DNA from: Bermanella sp. WJH001
Lineage (GTDB): Bacteria; Pseudomonadota; Gammaproteobacteria; Pseudomonadales; Oceanobacteraceae
Length of the DNA: 64,000 nucleotides
Reading direction: 5' to 3'
Assembly: GCF_030070105.1 (NCBI RefSeq)
Contig: NZ_JASJOO010000002.1
Span: 62,001 to 126,000, forward strand
The notes beneath the pieces are model-generated. The model had not been told where the DNA came from, did no database searches, and saw nothing but the letters and a program-made list of their open reading frames with translations. The translations under genes and the position numbers were made by a program. Shown piece by piece: positions 9,069 to 18,988 of the stretch (the stretch's first letter is position 1; each line of letters starts with the position of its first letter).

Positions 9069-10086
9069 TGGCTTTCTCCTTTTGAGCTAAGAAAATCTGT
9101 GTTAGCCGAGTAAACCAGCCTTGTTGGTGTGCAAAGATTAAAAATGCCAATAGTAACGATAATGCTAATGGGTAATGAAATAGGGATTTTTCGGGGCGAA
9201 TCATTTGTTGTTCAACTTCGATTTCTTCAAGGTCATCTAACAAACTGTAAATTTGATTAAGCTCGTCTAGGTTACGGGCACGAAAATATTGACCACCTGT
9301 GCTCTTGGCTATTTCAATTAACGTGGGTTCATCTAAATCACGGCTTGGGTTAACGCGACGAGGCCCAAAAAAACCTTGTTTGATTAATTCATCCGCACCA
9401 ATACCAATGGTGTAAATTTTTACGCCAGCTTGTGCGGCTAATTTAGCCGCTTGTAAGGGTTCGATTTCCCCTGCGGTATTTTGACCGTCGGTTAATAAAA
9501 TTAATACGCGGTTTGATTCAGGCAGAGATTGTAAACGTTTCACCCCTAAACCAATGGCATCACCTATGGCGGTTTGTTTACCGGCCAAACCAAGTGCCGC
9601 TTCATTTAATAATTGCTCAAGAGTGGTTAAATCAAATGTCAGAGGTGTTTGTATATACGCTTTTGAGCCAAACAAAATCAAACCAAGGCGATCACCTTTA
9701 CGCTTGGCGATAAAATCAGTGAGCACCACTTTTACAGCTTGTAAACGGTTAATCAATCGACCACGTACCGCCATATCTTCTTCGGCCATACTGCCTGAGA
9801 TATCAACCGCTAACATCATGTTGCGGTCGGTTTCAGTGATGGCTTGAGGCTCCCCTACATAAATAGGGCGCGTGCAAGCAAGCACTAAACAAGCCCAAGC
9901 TGCGACCATTAACACATAAACCAACCAAGAGGGTTTTTGTGAACCTAAGGTTTTTTGCTCTGCAAGCATCATCAAACTTGGGGCAAAGACTTGGCTGTGA
10001 CTTTGTTGTTGGGCAGGTATCAGCCAATAAACAAATAACGGCAGGGGGAGAGCAAGGAGTAACCAAGGCCAGTGCAAACTTAGCAT
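9061..10086 (-). CDS. batA: BatA-like VWA-domain membrane protein
   Basis: 341 residues with N-terminal membrane helices at about 5-22 and 58-76. A VWA domain follows, with an intact MIDAS (DISGS near residue 95, and a TDGQNT stretch around residue 200), and a C-terminal membrane helix near 310-328. This is the standard BatA/YegL-like layout, anchoring a metal-dependent adhesion domain to the cytoplasmic membrane. It overlaps the preceding DUF4381 gene by seven bases and the following BatB/C gene by eight, so the stoichiometry of the set is probably controlled by coupled translation. Confidence 0.9.
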   Translation of the reverse strand: MLSLHWPWLLLALPLPLFVYWLIPAQQQSHSQVFAPSLMMLAEQKTLGSQKPSWLVYVLMVAAWACLVLACTRPIYVGEPQAITETDRNMMLAVDISGSMAEEDMAVRGRLINRLQAVKVVLTDFIAKRKGDRLGLILFGSKAYIQTPLTFDLTTLEQLLNEAALGLAGKQTAIGDAIGLGVKRLQSLPESNRVLILLTDGQNTAGEIEPLQAAKLAAQAGVKIYTIGIGADELIKQGFFGPRRVNPSRDLDEPTLIEIAKSTGGQYFRARNLDELNQIYSLLDDLEEIEVEQQMIRPEKSLFHYPLALSLLLAFLIFAHQQGWFTRLTQIFLAQKEKANV

Positions 10087-10514
10087 TTTACTTTCCTTAT
10101 CCAGCGTTTTACTGCGTCTCTTAATGTCATTGGGTCCATATGAATATTGGGCTCATCAAGAATGTGCGCAAATGGTTTGAGTTCAGGCATAAAAATAGGG
10201 TGTTTGGTTTTTGAATCCAAAAAATGCAGCCATGCTTCACCACTTAAATTAGCCGCTGTTTTATCGACTTTATGAACACAGATTTGCTTCAGCAATTTGT
10301 TCACATCACGGTAAACATGATCTGGTTGTTGCCAGTTAAAATGTTCAAGCTGTTTAATCGCATGCTTGCGCCAAGCTTGGCGTTTTTTATGCCAGATGAT
10401 GAATACACAAACAGCCAATAGTGCAAATGCCAATAACCACCAAGGCCATGCTGGTGGCCAGTACGAAACCGCTTGGGGTAAGTGAATATCTTTTAATTGA
10501 TCTAACGGGTTCAT
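10080..10514 (-). CDS. DUF4381 membrane protein of the bat operon
   Basis: 144 residues. One membrane helix at about 26-44 follows a proline-containing N-terminus (LDQLKDIHLPQAVSYWPPAW), and a soluble basic domain of about 95 residues completes the protein. The conserved start and placement between DUF58 and BatA match DUF4381. No enzymatic motif is visible; a structural part of the MoxR/VWA complex is the likely role by context. Its ATG overlaps the DUF58 stop as ATGA. Confidence 0.83.
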   Translation of the reverse strand: MNPLDQLKDIHLPQAVSYWPPAWPWWLLAFALLAVCVFIIWHKKRQAWRKHAIKQLEHFNWQQPDHVYRDVNKLLKQICVHKVDKTAANLSGEAWLHFLDSKTKHPIFMPELKPFAHILDEPNIHMDPMTLRDAVKRWIRKVKC

Positions 10515-11470
10515 TTTGCCCCCCGCTGCTCAAGTGCAATTTTTAATGCCATATAGGGAATATCAGTGGCATCTATTTGATGATGATTAATGGCCAGTTG
10601 TTTAAAGGTTTGCTCAATCCCTTGCTGAAAAACATTCACTGCTTCTTGGTAGGCACTTTGTGATTGTTTGCTTTGGGTATCCAAAAATCCTTCATTGACG
10701 CCATCGGTAACGGCGTACATACCTGGTGGTGGCATTTTACGCTCAAGGGCATCGTAAACTTGCAAGGCAACAACATGGTTGTGACGTTTTAAATTAAATA
10801 AAGCAGCTTTGTCTTGTTCGCTTAAATCAAAAAAATCACTAATGATATAAATGGATGTACCCGGCTTGACCCCTTTGTGTAATTTTTTAAGGCAGTCACT
10901 TAGGCTATTTTTCACCGTTTTGTGTTGTTTTAAACGATGATTGAAATCATTGATGACGCGTAAAATTTGCAAAACGTGTTGTGCACGTTGTTTGGGGCGG
11001 AAATCTTGTTCGTCATCGTCACCTAAAATGAACGCACCCACTCGATCCCCATGATCAAGGGCAGCCCAAGCAATAATGGCGGCACACTGAGCCGCCACCA
11101 CGGATTTAAAACTGCGCTGTGAACCAAATGCCATGGGAGTACGTTGATCACAAACAATGACCACAGGGCGTTCACGTTCTTCTTTATAAACTCGGGTATG
11201 AGGTGTTTGCGTGCGGGCGGTCACTCGCCAATCGATGGTGCGAATATCATCACCGGGTAAATATTGGCGTAACTGATCAAGGTCCAAACCTCGGCCTTTT
11301 TGTTTGCTGGCGTGACCACCGGCGAGCATGCCGTGAATTTGCGGCAAACTGGCTAAACGTAAACGTTTTGCCAGCATGCGCAATTGCGTTAACTGATGCT
11401 CATCGGTAAAGGCACTACCGGGAAAAAAACCTTCAAGGTAGTTGGTATCACTATTGGCTAATTGAGTCAT
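10511..11470 (-). CDS. DUF58 protein, partner of MoxR ATPase
   Basis: 319 residues. The DUF58 signature is plain: PGDDIRTIDWRVTART near residue 70, followed by a degenerate VWA-like fold with VIVCDQRTPMAFGS near residue 108. Unlike many DUF58 proteins it lacks the two N-terminal membrane helices and appears cytoplasmic. DUF58 genes almost always follow moxR, and the pair is thought to act as a chaperone-like module that matures VWA partners or metal centres. It begins ten bases after the moxR stop and overlaps DUF4381 by four bases. Confidence 0.88.
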   Translation of the reverse strand: MTQLANSDTNYLEGFFPGSAFTDEHQLTQLRMLAKRLRLASLPQIHGMLAGGHASKQKGRGLDLDQLRQYLPGDDIRTIDWRVTARTQTPHTRVYKEERERPVVIVCDQRTPMAFGSQRSFKSVVAAQCAAIIAWAALDHGDRVGAFILGDDDEQDFRPKQRAQHVLQILRVINDFNHRLKQHKTVKNSLSDCLKKLHKGVKPGTSIYIISDFFDLSEQDKAALFNLKRHNHVVALQVYDALERKMPPPGMYAVTDGVNEGFLDTQSKQSQSAYQEAVNVFQQGIEQTFKQLAINHHQIDATDIPYMALKIALEQRGAK

Positions 11471-11480
11471 GGTGATTCCG

Positions 11481-12443
11481 TTATGGCACCGCCACGCGCA
11501 TGATTAATTCGTTGATGACTTTGTCTGCATTCATGCCCATGGCTTCTGCGTCAAAGCTAACCAATAAACGGTGACGCAAAACCGGGTGTAATACCGCTTG
11601 AACATCATCTGGGCTAACAAAATCTTTTCCTGCTAACCAAGCATGGGCGCGAGCACAGCGGTCTAATGCAATGGTGCCTCGTGGACTTGCGCCAAATTCA
11701 ATCCAACTGGCCATATCACTGCCATACGCTTGTGGCTGACGAGTGGCCATAATCAGTTGCACTATGTACTCCTCAACACGCTCACTTAAATGCATGGCCA
11801 GTACTTCTTGGCGAGCTGAAAAAATACTGTCGGCACTGAGTTTTTCGCTTGGCAGTGGGGTGGCGTTATTTTGCGCTTCACCACGGGCAAGACGTAAGAT
11901 CTGAGTTTCTGATTCTGCATTTGGATAATTAATGCGCACATGCATTAAAAAGCGATCAAGCTGTGCTTCTGGTAGCGGGTAGGTGCCTTCTTGTTCAATT
12001 GGGTTTTGAGTGGCCATCACCAAAAACAGTTTGTCTAGGTCATAGGTGGTGCCAGCCACACTGACTTGGCGTTCTGCCATGGCTTCTAATAATGCTGACT
12101 GAACTTTTGCTGGGGCACGGTTGATTTCATCGGCCAGTACTAAATTGTTAAAAAGAGGACCTTTTTGAAAGGTGAATTCACCGGTTTGAGCACGGTAAAT
12201 TTCACTGCCGGTGATATCTGCTGGTAGTAAGTCAGGGGTGAACTGAATACGTTGATAATCCCCCTCGATGCAGTCTGCAAGGGTTTTGATGGCTTTGGTT
12301 TTGGCTAGACCCGGTGCGCCTTCAACCAGTAGGTGTCCGTCCGCTAAGAGGGCAATTAATAAGGCGTTAACCAAATCAGGCTGACCAATAATGTGTTCTT
12401 GTAAGCTGGTTTGTAACGCTGTGATGTACTCACGATTTGTCAT
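11481..12443 (-). CDS. MoxR-family AAA+ ATPase
   Basis: 320 residues from the ATG at 12443. An upstream in-frame start at 12536 would add 31 residues that match no MoxR N-terminus, and the 12443 ATG has a purine-rich GGAA about nine bases upstream. Walker A is GAPGLAKTK near residue 45, Walker B is LADEINRAP near residue 105, and the sensor-1 segment is MATQNPIEQEGTYPLPEAQ. MoxR ATPases work with VWA proteins as chaperones for metalloenzyme or complex assembly. It leads the bat operon and is divergent from the glutamate dehydrogenase gene, with 184 bases between them. Confidence 0.93.
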   Translation of the reverse strand: MTNREYITALQTSLQEHIIGQPDLVNALLIALLADGHLLVEGAPGLAKTKAIKTLADCIEGDYQRIQFTPDLLPADITGSEIYRAQTGEFTFQKGPLFNNLVLADEINRAPAKVQSALLEAMAERQVSVAGTTYDLDKLFLVMATQNPIEQEGTYPLPEAQLDRFLMHVRINYPNAESETQILRLARGEAQNNATPLPSEKLSADSIFSARQEVLAMHLSERVEEYIVQLIMATRQPQAYGSDMASWIEFGASPRGTIALDRCARAHAWLAGKDFVSPDDVQAVLHPVLRHRLLVSFDAEAMGMNADKVINELIMRVAVP

Positions 12444-12627
12444 GTGACCATTTCCAAGTTTTTGTTTTTTCAAGCATTTTAGAAATATTCCCTTGCGGGT
12501 CAAGTATAGGATTGCAGCGGTTAAAAAGAGTTCCAATGAGGCTCTTAAATTGCTCTACATCATAAGCGCGCGTTTTTTGATGATTAAACTATCATTTATT
12601 TATAGATAAATCCCGATAGGATCCATC

Positions 12628-15600
12628 ATGAACAACCTGTTGAATAAGGAAGTCCACCCTCAAGTCGCTCTTTTGATTGAAAGACTGGTTTCAGAGGTGC
12701 CAAAAAATCATGCCTCTGGCATTGAACAGTTTACCAAAACCTATTATGCCGCCACACCAGAGCAAGAGCTTGAGAGTCGAAAGGTGGATGATCTATATGG
12801 GGCCACTTTAGCGTGTTGGAACTTCATGCAAAAGTGTCCTAAGCAGAACAAGATCCGTGTTTTTAATCCCGATTTTGAAGAGCATGGCTGGCAGTCAACC
12901 CACACTATTGTTGAAGTTTTGCACAAAGATGTGCCGTTTTTGGTGGACTCGATTCGCATGGAATTGAATCGTCGCGAGATGTCGATTCATTTTATCAATC
13001 ATGCGGTGATGCATGTTGATAGAGATAGCAAAGGGGATTTAGACCTTAATTCTCCGTTAGATCATACCGATAACCCAAGGGAAGCCATTATTTATGTGGA
13101 AGTGGATCGCCACACAGACAAAGAAGTGTTATCGGATTTAGCGGAATCCCTCAGTGCGATTTTGGATGAAATACGTCTGGTTGTAGACGATTTTGCTGAA
13201 ATCAAAGATAAGTGCGAAGAAGCAGTAGGTTGGATTAAAGAGAGTAAAGGGCCATTTAATAAAAAAGACATCAGTGAATCTGTGGCTTTCATGGAATGGC
13301 TGGCAAACGATCACTTTACTTTTTTAGGGTGTGAAGATATTGCCATTGAAAACAAAAATGATAAAACCTTAGCCATCCGTGATAAAGGCAGTGTGAGTGG
13401 TCTTTTTAAAAAAGAGGTTCACGGGCCAGATAAAGTAGTGGTAGATGATTTATCTGAAAGTATGAAAGCTTTAATTCTGGCACCACAATTAATCGCATTA
13501 ACCAAATCCGGTCGGCGCTCGCGCATCCATCGACCAGCCTATCCTGATTACATTACCATCAAAAAAGTGGATGCACAGGGCAAAGTGATTGGTGGGCGCC
13601 GATTCCTTGGTATGTTTACCTCAAACGTGTATAGCGAGAGTTCGTTTAACATTCCGATTGTACGTAATAAAACCAAGCAGGTGATTAAACGTTCGGGGTT
13701 AAATGCGGGCAGTCATCATAGTAAAGAATTACAACACATCTTAGAAGTTTACCCGCGTGATGAATTATTCCACACGGATATTGACCATTTAGCGCGTTCG
13801 GCCATTGGTATTCTGAATATTCAAGAGCGTCGCCGTACGCACATTTTTATTCGTCAAGATCAGTTAAATAAGTTTTTGTCCTGCCTGATTTATGTGCCAA
13901 GGGATTTATACAATACCGAGTTGCGCCATAAAATGCAGAATATTCTCATTGAGGCTTTTGATCCGGTTGATATTGAGTTCACAACTTATTTTTCTGAATC
14001 CATTTTGGCCCGTACTTTATTTACCTTAAAACTGGACCCTACCAAAACCATCGAGTTTGATGAGAAGCGGATTGAAAAAGACATTCAGTCGGTTGCTCGT
14101 TCTTGGCAAGATGACTTAATGTCTGCCTTGATTGAAGGGGTGGGTGAAGAAAAAGGTAATCAGTACTTTCAGTTGTATCGTAATGGTTTTGGCTCAAGCT
14201 ACCGTGAAGAGTTTTTACCACGAACCGCGGTGGTGGATTTACAACATATTGTTTCTATTAACTCGCAAAGCGATATAGCAATGAGCTTGTATCGTAATGT
14301 GGCGGATACCGGTAATAATTTTAAATTTAAACTATTTAATCCCGATAAACTCTTGCCGTTGTCTGATGTCATTCCTATTTTAGAAAACCTAGGGTTACGG
14401 GTAATTGGTGAGCACCCTTATGGTATTACGCGTAGTGATCATAAAGAATTTTGGGTGCACGATTTTAGTTTGATTTACACTTTTAGCGATAATATTGACC
14501 TGCATGAAAGTAAAGAAAATTTCCAAGATGCATTTAGAGCAATTTGGTTTGGTAAAGCTGAAAATGATAGCTTTAACCGTTTATTATTAGGTGCAAACCT
14601 TGGCTGGCGTGATGTTGCATTATTGCGCGCGTATGCTCGTTATATGAAGCAAATTCGCTTTGGTATATCCGAGTCTTTTATTGCTGATACTTTATGTAAG
14701 TACCCAGAAATCGCTTCTTATGTGGTGAAGTATTTTAATACTCGTTTTAATTTAACCGATATTGATCTGGGTATTCGTAAAAAGCATTTAGAGATGATGG
14801 AAGAAAAATTCTCTGAGATGCTCGATCAAGTTGAAAGCCTTAACGAAGATCGTATTTTTAGACGCTACATTGAATTAATGGGCGCCACACTTCGAACAAA
14901 CTTTTTCCAAAAAGAAAGCGATGGCGAATTAAAGCGCTACCTTTCGTTTAAATTTAGTCCTCGTGATATCAGTGATATTCCTTTACCTAAACCTTTGTAC
15001 GAAATATTTGTGTATAGCCCAAGGGTTGAAGGGGTGCATTTACGCGGCGGTAAAGTGGCCCGTGGTGGCTTGCGCTGGTCGGATCGCTTTGAGGATTTCC
15101 GTACTGAAGTATTAGGCCTTGTGAAAGCACAACAAGTGAAAAACTCGGTCATTGTACCTGTGGGTGCAAAAGGTGGCTTCATTGCGAAGCAGCTTCCTGA
15201 AGGGGATCGAGATGCGTTTTTAGCAGAAGGCATCGAGTGTTATAAAACATTCATTTCGGGACTACTCGACATAACCGATAACCTGCTAGAAGGGGAAGTT
15301 ATCCCGCCTGAGCACGTTGTACGTTTTGATGAGGATGACCCGTACTTGGTTGTGGCCGCTGACAAAGGTACGGCCACCTTTAGTGATATTTCAAATGGTA
15401 TTGCCCAAGAGCGTGGCTTTTGGTTGGGTGACGCGTTTGCCAGTGGTGGCAGTGTGGGTTATGACCATAAAAAAATGGGCATTACAGCCAAAGGTGCTTG
15501 GGTTTCTGTGCAGCGCCATTTCCGTGAATTAGGTTTGGATGTACAAAAAGAATCTATTTCGGTCATTGGTATCGGAGACATGGGCGGTGATGTATTTGGT

Positions 15601-17484
15601 AATGGCATGTTACGCAGTGAATATATTAAGTTAGTGGCTGCATTCAACCATTTACACATTTTTATTGATCCAAACCCTGAAGATGTGAAAGCCAGCTTTA
15701 AAGAGCGCGAGCGTTTATTTAATTTACCCCGTAGTGCATGGAGCGATTACGAAAGTAAATTAATCTCAAAAGGTGGGGGTATTTTTAATCGTTCAGCCAA
15801 ATCTATTGATATTTCACCTGAAATGAAAAAATGCTTTGGTCTAACTGCGGATAAAATGTCACCGAATGATTTAATTCATGCGCTGCTACAAGCACCAGTG
15901 GACTTAATTTGGAATGGTGGCATTGGTACCTATGTGAAATCCAGTAGTGAATCCCATGCTGCTGCGGGTGATAAAGCCAATGATAGTTTGCGAATCAATG
16001 GTAAGCAGTTGCAAGCGAAGGTAATTGGTGAGGGCGGCAATTTAGGTATCACCCAGCGTGCGCGGATTGAGTATGCACTCAAAGGTAAGGGCGCATCATT
16101 CACCGACTTTATTGATAACGCGGCGGGTGTAGATTGTTCTGACCATGAAGTGAATATCAAAATTCTGCTAAACGGATTAGTGCTGGCGGGTGATTTAACC
16201 ACTAAACAGCGCAATGAGTTTTTAGAAAGCATGACAGAGCAAGTGTCGGATTTAGTGTTGATGAATAATTATCGACAAACACAAGCCATTGCACTTGCCT
16301 ACCGTGAAGCTAAAACTCGCATGGATGAATACAAACGCTTAATGAATGATTTAGAGCGACAAAAGAAACTCAATCGCGAGTTAGAGTTTTTACCAAGCGA
16401 TGAAGACCTTGAGGAGCGTAAAAATCAGAAAAAAGGGCTGACACGTCCTGAACTATCTGTGTTGATCAGTTATACCAAGGGTGATCTTAAAGAGTTATTA
16501 AACACCCAAGAAATATCACAGGATGATTATTTAGCTAAATCGGTTGAAGATGCCTTTCCTGAAATGCTAATTAAGCGTTTTCCAGAAGCCTTGTATGGTC
16601 ATCAGTTACGCAGCGAAATTGTTGCCACGCAGCTGGCCAATGAGATGGTCAATCGCATGGGGATTACCTATGTGAATCGCATGCGTGATAGCACAGGTGC
16701 GGATATAAACGCCATAGTCAAAGCCTACGTTACAGCCCGTGATGTGTTTCGTATGAATGAGTTGTGGCAGCAAATTGAAGCGCTGGACTACAAGGTGAGC
16801 TCAGATATTCAAGAGTTTATGATGGCGGCGTTAATGCGATTAGTGCGCAGAGCCTCGCGCTGGTTTTTGCGCAATCGTCGTCGCGAACTCAATATTGCTG
16901 AAGAAGTGGCGCGTTTTCGTGAGCGCGCGGCCAGCATCAGTGCACGTTTATCTGATCTGTTAGCCGGTGAAGGTAAAGAAGTTTGGCAGGGTTATTATGA
17001 TAAATTGATCGCAGCCAATGTGCCTGAAGATTTAGCCGCAACGGTTTCCGGTGCGAATAATATGTTCTCGGCACTGAGTATCATTGAAGGGGCTGAGCAA
17101 ACCAATCGTAATGTAGAAGATGTAGCGGCTACGTATTATCAAGTGGGTTGTAATCTTGATCTTGAGTGGTTCTTAGAGCAGCTTAATAAGGTATCCGTAC
17201 AGAGTCATTGGCAAGCGCTTGCCCGAGAGACCTACCGAGATGATTTGGATTGGCAGCAGCGCACCCTTACGGCGAGTATTATTAATACGCTACCAGAAGG
17301 GGACATTGAAACCCGTATGTCCACTTGGCTTGAGCAAAGTGAACCTATGATCAGTCGCTGGCGTAAAACCGTTGATGAACTTAGGGAGAGTGATATCAAT
17401 GACTTTGCCGTGTTCTCTGTGGCGTTGCGTGAGTTGCTGGATTTAGCACAAGCGAGTCGCTTAGCGACACAAGGAAATTGTTAA
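12628..17484 (+). CDS. gdhB: Large NAD-specific glutamate dehydrogenase (GdhB type)
   Basis: 1,618 residues, the size of the 180-kDa class of NAD-dependent glutamate dehydrogenases known from Pseudomonas, Streptomyces and other bacteria. An N-terminal regulatory region of about 700 residues with ACT-like segments precedes the catalytic core. The core opens with GGLRWSDRFEDFRTEV near residue 813, then has the KGGF lysine stretch and a nucleotide-binding GIGDMGGDVFGNGM near residue 988. A long C-terminal helical extension follows. The enzyme deaminates glutamate to 2-oxoglutarate and ammonium with NAD+, mainly in amino-acid catabolism. The ATG has GATAGGA upstream. It is divergent from moxR, an arrangement I recall from Pseudomonas. 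Confidence 0.95.
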   Translation: MNNLLNKEVHPQVALLIERLVSEVPKNHASGIEQFTKTYYAATPEQELESRKVDDLYGATLACWNFMQKCPKQNKIRVFNPDFEEHGWQSTHTIVEVLHKDVPFLVDSIRMELNRREMSIHFINHAVMHVDRDSKGDLDLNSPLDHTDNPREAIIYVEVDRHTDKEVLSDLAESLSAILDEIRLVVDDFAEIKDKCEEAVGWIKESKGPFNKKDISESVAFMEWLANDHFTFLGCEDIAIENKNDKTLAIRDKGSVSGLFKKEVHGPDKVVVDDLSESMKALILAPQLIALTKSGRRSRIHRPAYPDYITIKKVDAQGKVIGGRRFLGMFTSNVYSESSFNIPIVRNKTKQVIKRSGLNAGSHHSKELQHILEVYPRDELFHTDIDHLARSAIGILNIQERRRTHIFIRQDQLNKFLSCLIYVPRDLYNTELRHKMQNILIEAFDPVDIEFTTYFSESILARTLFTLKLDPTKTIEFDEKRIEKDIQSVARSWQDDLMSALIEGVGEEKGNQYFQLYRNGFGSSYREEFLPRTAVVDLQHIVSINSQSDIAMSLYRNVADTGNNFKFKLFNPDKLLPLSDVIPILENLGLRVIGEHPYGITRSDHKEFWVHDFSLIYTFSDNIDLHESKENFQDAFRAIWFGKAENDSFNRLLLGANLGWRDVALLRAYARYMKQIRFGISESFIADTLCKYPEIASYVVKYFNTRFNLTDIDLGIRKKHLEMMEEKFSEMLDQVESLNEDRIFRRYIELMGATLRTNFFQKESDGELKRYLSFKFSPRDISDIPLPKPLYEIFVYSPRVEGVHLRGGKVARGGLRWSDRFEDFRTEVLGLVKAQQVKNSVIVPVGAKGGFIAKQLPEGDRDAFLAEGIECYKTFISGLLDITDNLLEGEVIPPEHVVRFDEDDPYLVVAADKGTATFSDISNGIAQERGFWLGDAFASGGSVGYDHKKMGITAKGAWVSVQRHFRELGLDVQKESISVIGIGDMGGDVFGNGMLRSEYIKLVAAFNHLHIFIDPNPEDVKASFKERERLFNLPRSAWSDYESKLISKGGGIFNRSAKSIDISPEMKKCFGLTADKMSPNDLIHALLQAPVDLIWNGGIGTYVKSSSESHAAAGDKANDSLRINGKQLQAKVIGEGGNLGITQRARIEYALKGKGASFTDFIDNAAGVDCSDHEVNIKILLNGLVLAGDLTTKQRNEFLESMTEQVSDLVLMNNYRQTQAIALAYREAKTRMDEYKRLMNDLERQKKLNRELEFLPSDEDLEERKNQKKGLTRPELSVLISYTKGDLKELLNTQEISQDDYLAKSVEDAFPEMLIKRFPEALYGHQLRSEIVATQLANEMVNRMGITYVNRMRDSTGADINAIVKAYVTARDVFRMNELWQQIEALDYKVSSDIQEFMMAALMRLVRRASRWFLRNRRRELNIAEEVARFRERAASISARLSDLLAGEGKEVWQGYYDKLIAANVPEDLAATVSGANNMFSALSIIEGAEQTNRNVEDVAATYYQVGCNLDLEWFLEQLNKVSVQSHWQALARETYRDDLDWQQRTLTASIINTLPEGDIETRMSTWLEQSEPMISRWRKTVDELRESDINDFAVFSVALRELLDLAQASRLATQGNC

Positions 17485-17579
17485 TTACGAGCAATTAAGA
17501 CACTGACAACCAGTCAAGCATTGAGTGTTGGCTGGTTGTGAGATAAAACCAACCTTTAAGAATAATAAAGCGTGGCGTA

Positions 17580-17798
17580 ATGGACATCATAGACGTTGAT
17601 ATTCATTTGTCTCCTGAAGAAGTACAGCGAGCATACGAAGGGGTTGATCAGGTATTTGCGGTTGCCCTTGATGGCCGCAGCTTGCGTTTTCCTGTGAGAA
17701 TTCTTTGGCAATTCATCGGCCATGACGGTATTCATGGTCGTTTTCGTATTCACTACAGCGCAAATAAGCAGTTTGAATCGGTAACACGGCTGCTTTAA
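17580..17798 (+). CDS. DUF2835 small protein
   Basis: 72 residues, matching DUF2835 in length and in the core segments ALDGRSLRFPVRILWQFI and GRFRIHY. No catalytic motif or signal peptide is visible, so a cytoplasmic protein is expected; its function is unknown. It lies between gdhB and pyrD, 95 bases after gdhB, a position I recall for this family in related gammaproteobacteria. Confidence 0.85.
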   Translation: MDIIDVDIHLSPEEVQRAYEGVDQVFAVALDGRSLRFPVRILWQFIGHDGIHGRFRIHYSANKQFESVTRLL

Positions 17799-17852
17799 TC
17801 ATTAAATGATCAGTTTTTTGTGAATCCATAAGCAAATAGCCAAGGCTTTCTA

Positions 17853-17858
17853 TATAAT
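17853..17858 (+). promoter_or_regulatory. Probable -10 element of pyrD
   Basis: A perfect TATAAT lies 28 bases before the GTG start of pyrD. The matching -35 region near 17830 is weak. Moderate support for a sigma-70 promoter serving pyrD independently of the DUF2835 gene. Confidence 0.45.
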
Positions 17859-17886
17859 ATGCCGCAAATTTTCCGAGGATTCACCT

Positions 17887-18912
17887 GTGTACAAACTGCT
17901 GCGTAATTGTCTGTTTAAATTCAATGCTGAAACGTCCCACGAATTAACACTGGATTTGCTAGGTGCAGCCAAGCGTTTAGGTTTGTTGGGCTTGTTTGCC
18001 CCGAAGGTGCCAAATCAGCCTGTTGAAGTGCTGGGTTTGACCTTTAAAAACCCAGTGGGACTGGCTGCAGGCCTTGATAAAAACGGTGATTACATTGATG
18101 CATTGGGTAGCTTGGGTTTTGGTTTTATCGAAATAGGCACCATTACACCTCGCCCACAGCCGGGTAACCCGCAGCCTCGTTTGTTCCGCTTGCCTGAACA
18201 TCAAGCCATTATCAACCGCATGGGCTTTAACAATAAAGGGGTTGACTATCTTGTGGCCCAAGTTAAAAAAGCCAAATACAACGGCATTTTGGGCATTAAC
18301 ATTGGCAAAAACTTTGATACATCAGTAGAAGATGCCAACAGCGATTACCTTATTTGTCTAGAAAAGACCTATGAGCACGCTGATTACATCACGGTGAATA
18401 TCTCAAGCCCAAATACCCCAGGGCTGCGTTCTCTGCAATTTGGTGAATCACTGACGTCACTATTAAGTGTATTAAAAGAAGCTCAGCTTAAACTTGAAAA
18501 AGAGCACGATAAATACACACCTATCTTGGTAAAAATCGCCCCAGATATGAGCGAAGAAGAAACCCAGCTGGTGGCTAAAACCTTAATTGATACTCAAATG
18601 GACGGTGTAATCGCTACCAATACCACTTTAGAGCGTGAAGCTGTTCAAGGCCATGAATTTGCCAATGAAGCGGGTGGTTTAAGTGGTTTGCCTGTACAAG
18701 AGGGCTCATTGCAGGTGCTTAAATGGTTAAGTGCTGCCCTAGACGGCAAGATGCCAATTATTGGTGTTGGCGGTATTGTGGATGGCGCGTCAGCGGCGGA
18801 TAAAATTGAAGCCGGTGCTGATCTTGTTCAAATATATTCAGGCTTTATTTATGAAGGGCCTAAACTAATCGCCCAAGCTAACGACGCCATTGCAGCGATT
18901 AAGAGCCGTTAA
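17887..18912 (+). CDS. pyrD: Dihydroorotate dehydrogenase (quinone), class 2
   Basis: 341 residues. The N-terminal amphipathic extension ([15 protein letters not shown]) is the membrane-association segment of class 2 enzymes, which pass electrons from dihydroorotate to quinone during UMP synthesis. FMN- and substrate-binding stretches are present: [16 protein letters not shown] near residue 56, the catalytic-serine segment [11 protein letters not shown] near residue 173, and [11 protein letters not shown] near residue 295. The start is GTG, preceded by GAGG. The neighbour rmf converges on it from the other strand. Confidence 0.97.
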   Translation: MYKLLRNCLFKFNAETSHELTLDLLGAAKRLGLLGLFAPKVPNQPVEVLGLTFKNPVGLAAGLDKNGDYIDALGSLGFGFIEIGTITPRPQPGNPQPRLFRLPEHQAIINRMGFNNKGVDYLVAQVKKAKYNGILGINIGKNFDTSVEDANSDYLICLEKTYEHADYITVNISSPNTPGLRSLQFGESLTSLLSVLKEAQLKLEKEHDKYTPILVKIAPDMSEEETQLVAKTLIDTQMDGVIATNTTLEREAVQGHEFANEAGGLSGLPVQEGSLQVLKWLSAALDGKMPIIGVGGIVDGASAADKIEAGADLVQIYSGFIYEGPKLIAQANDAIAAIKSR

Positions 18913-18935
18913 TGAAAACTGGTTCGTAAGAATTG

Positions 18936-18957
18936 AAAAGGGCCCGTGTAGGGCCCT
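18936..18957 (-). terminator. Rho-independent terminator downstream of rmf
   Basis: AGGGCCC and GGGCCCT arms surround a 5-base loop. Read on the minus strand the hairpin ends in TTTTC, so it best serves rmf; on the plus strand after pyrD no T-run follows. Confidence 0.65.
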
Positions 18958-18988
18958 AATAGAGTTAGTAAGAGTTTGTAAGTGTGAG

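Noticed and set aside
12444-12536. Extended N-terminus of the MoxR ATPase
   Set aside because: The extra 31 residues match no MoxR start, and the ATG at 12443 fits the family and has an adequate ribosome binding site.
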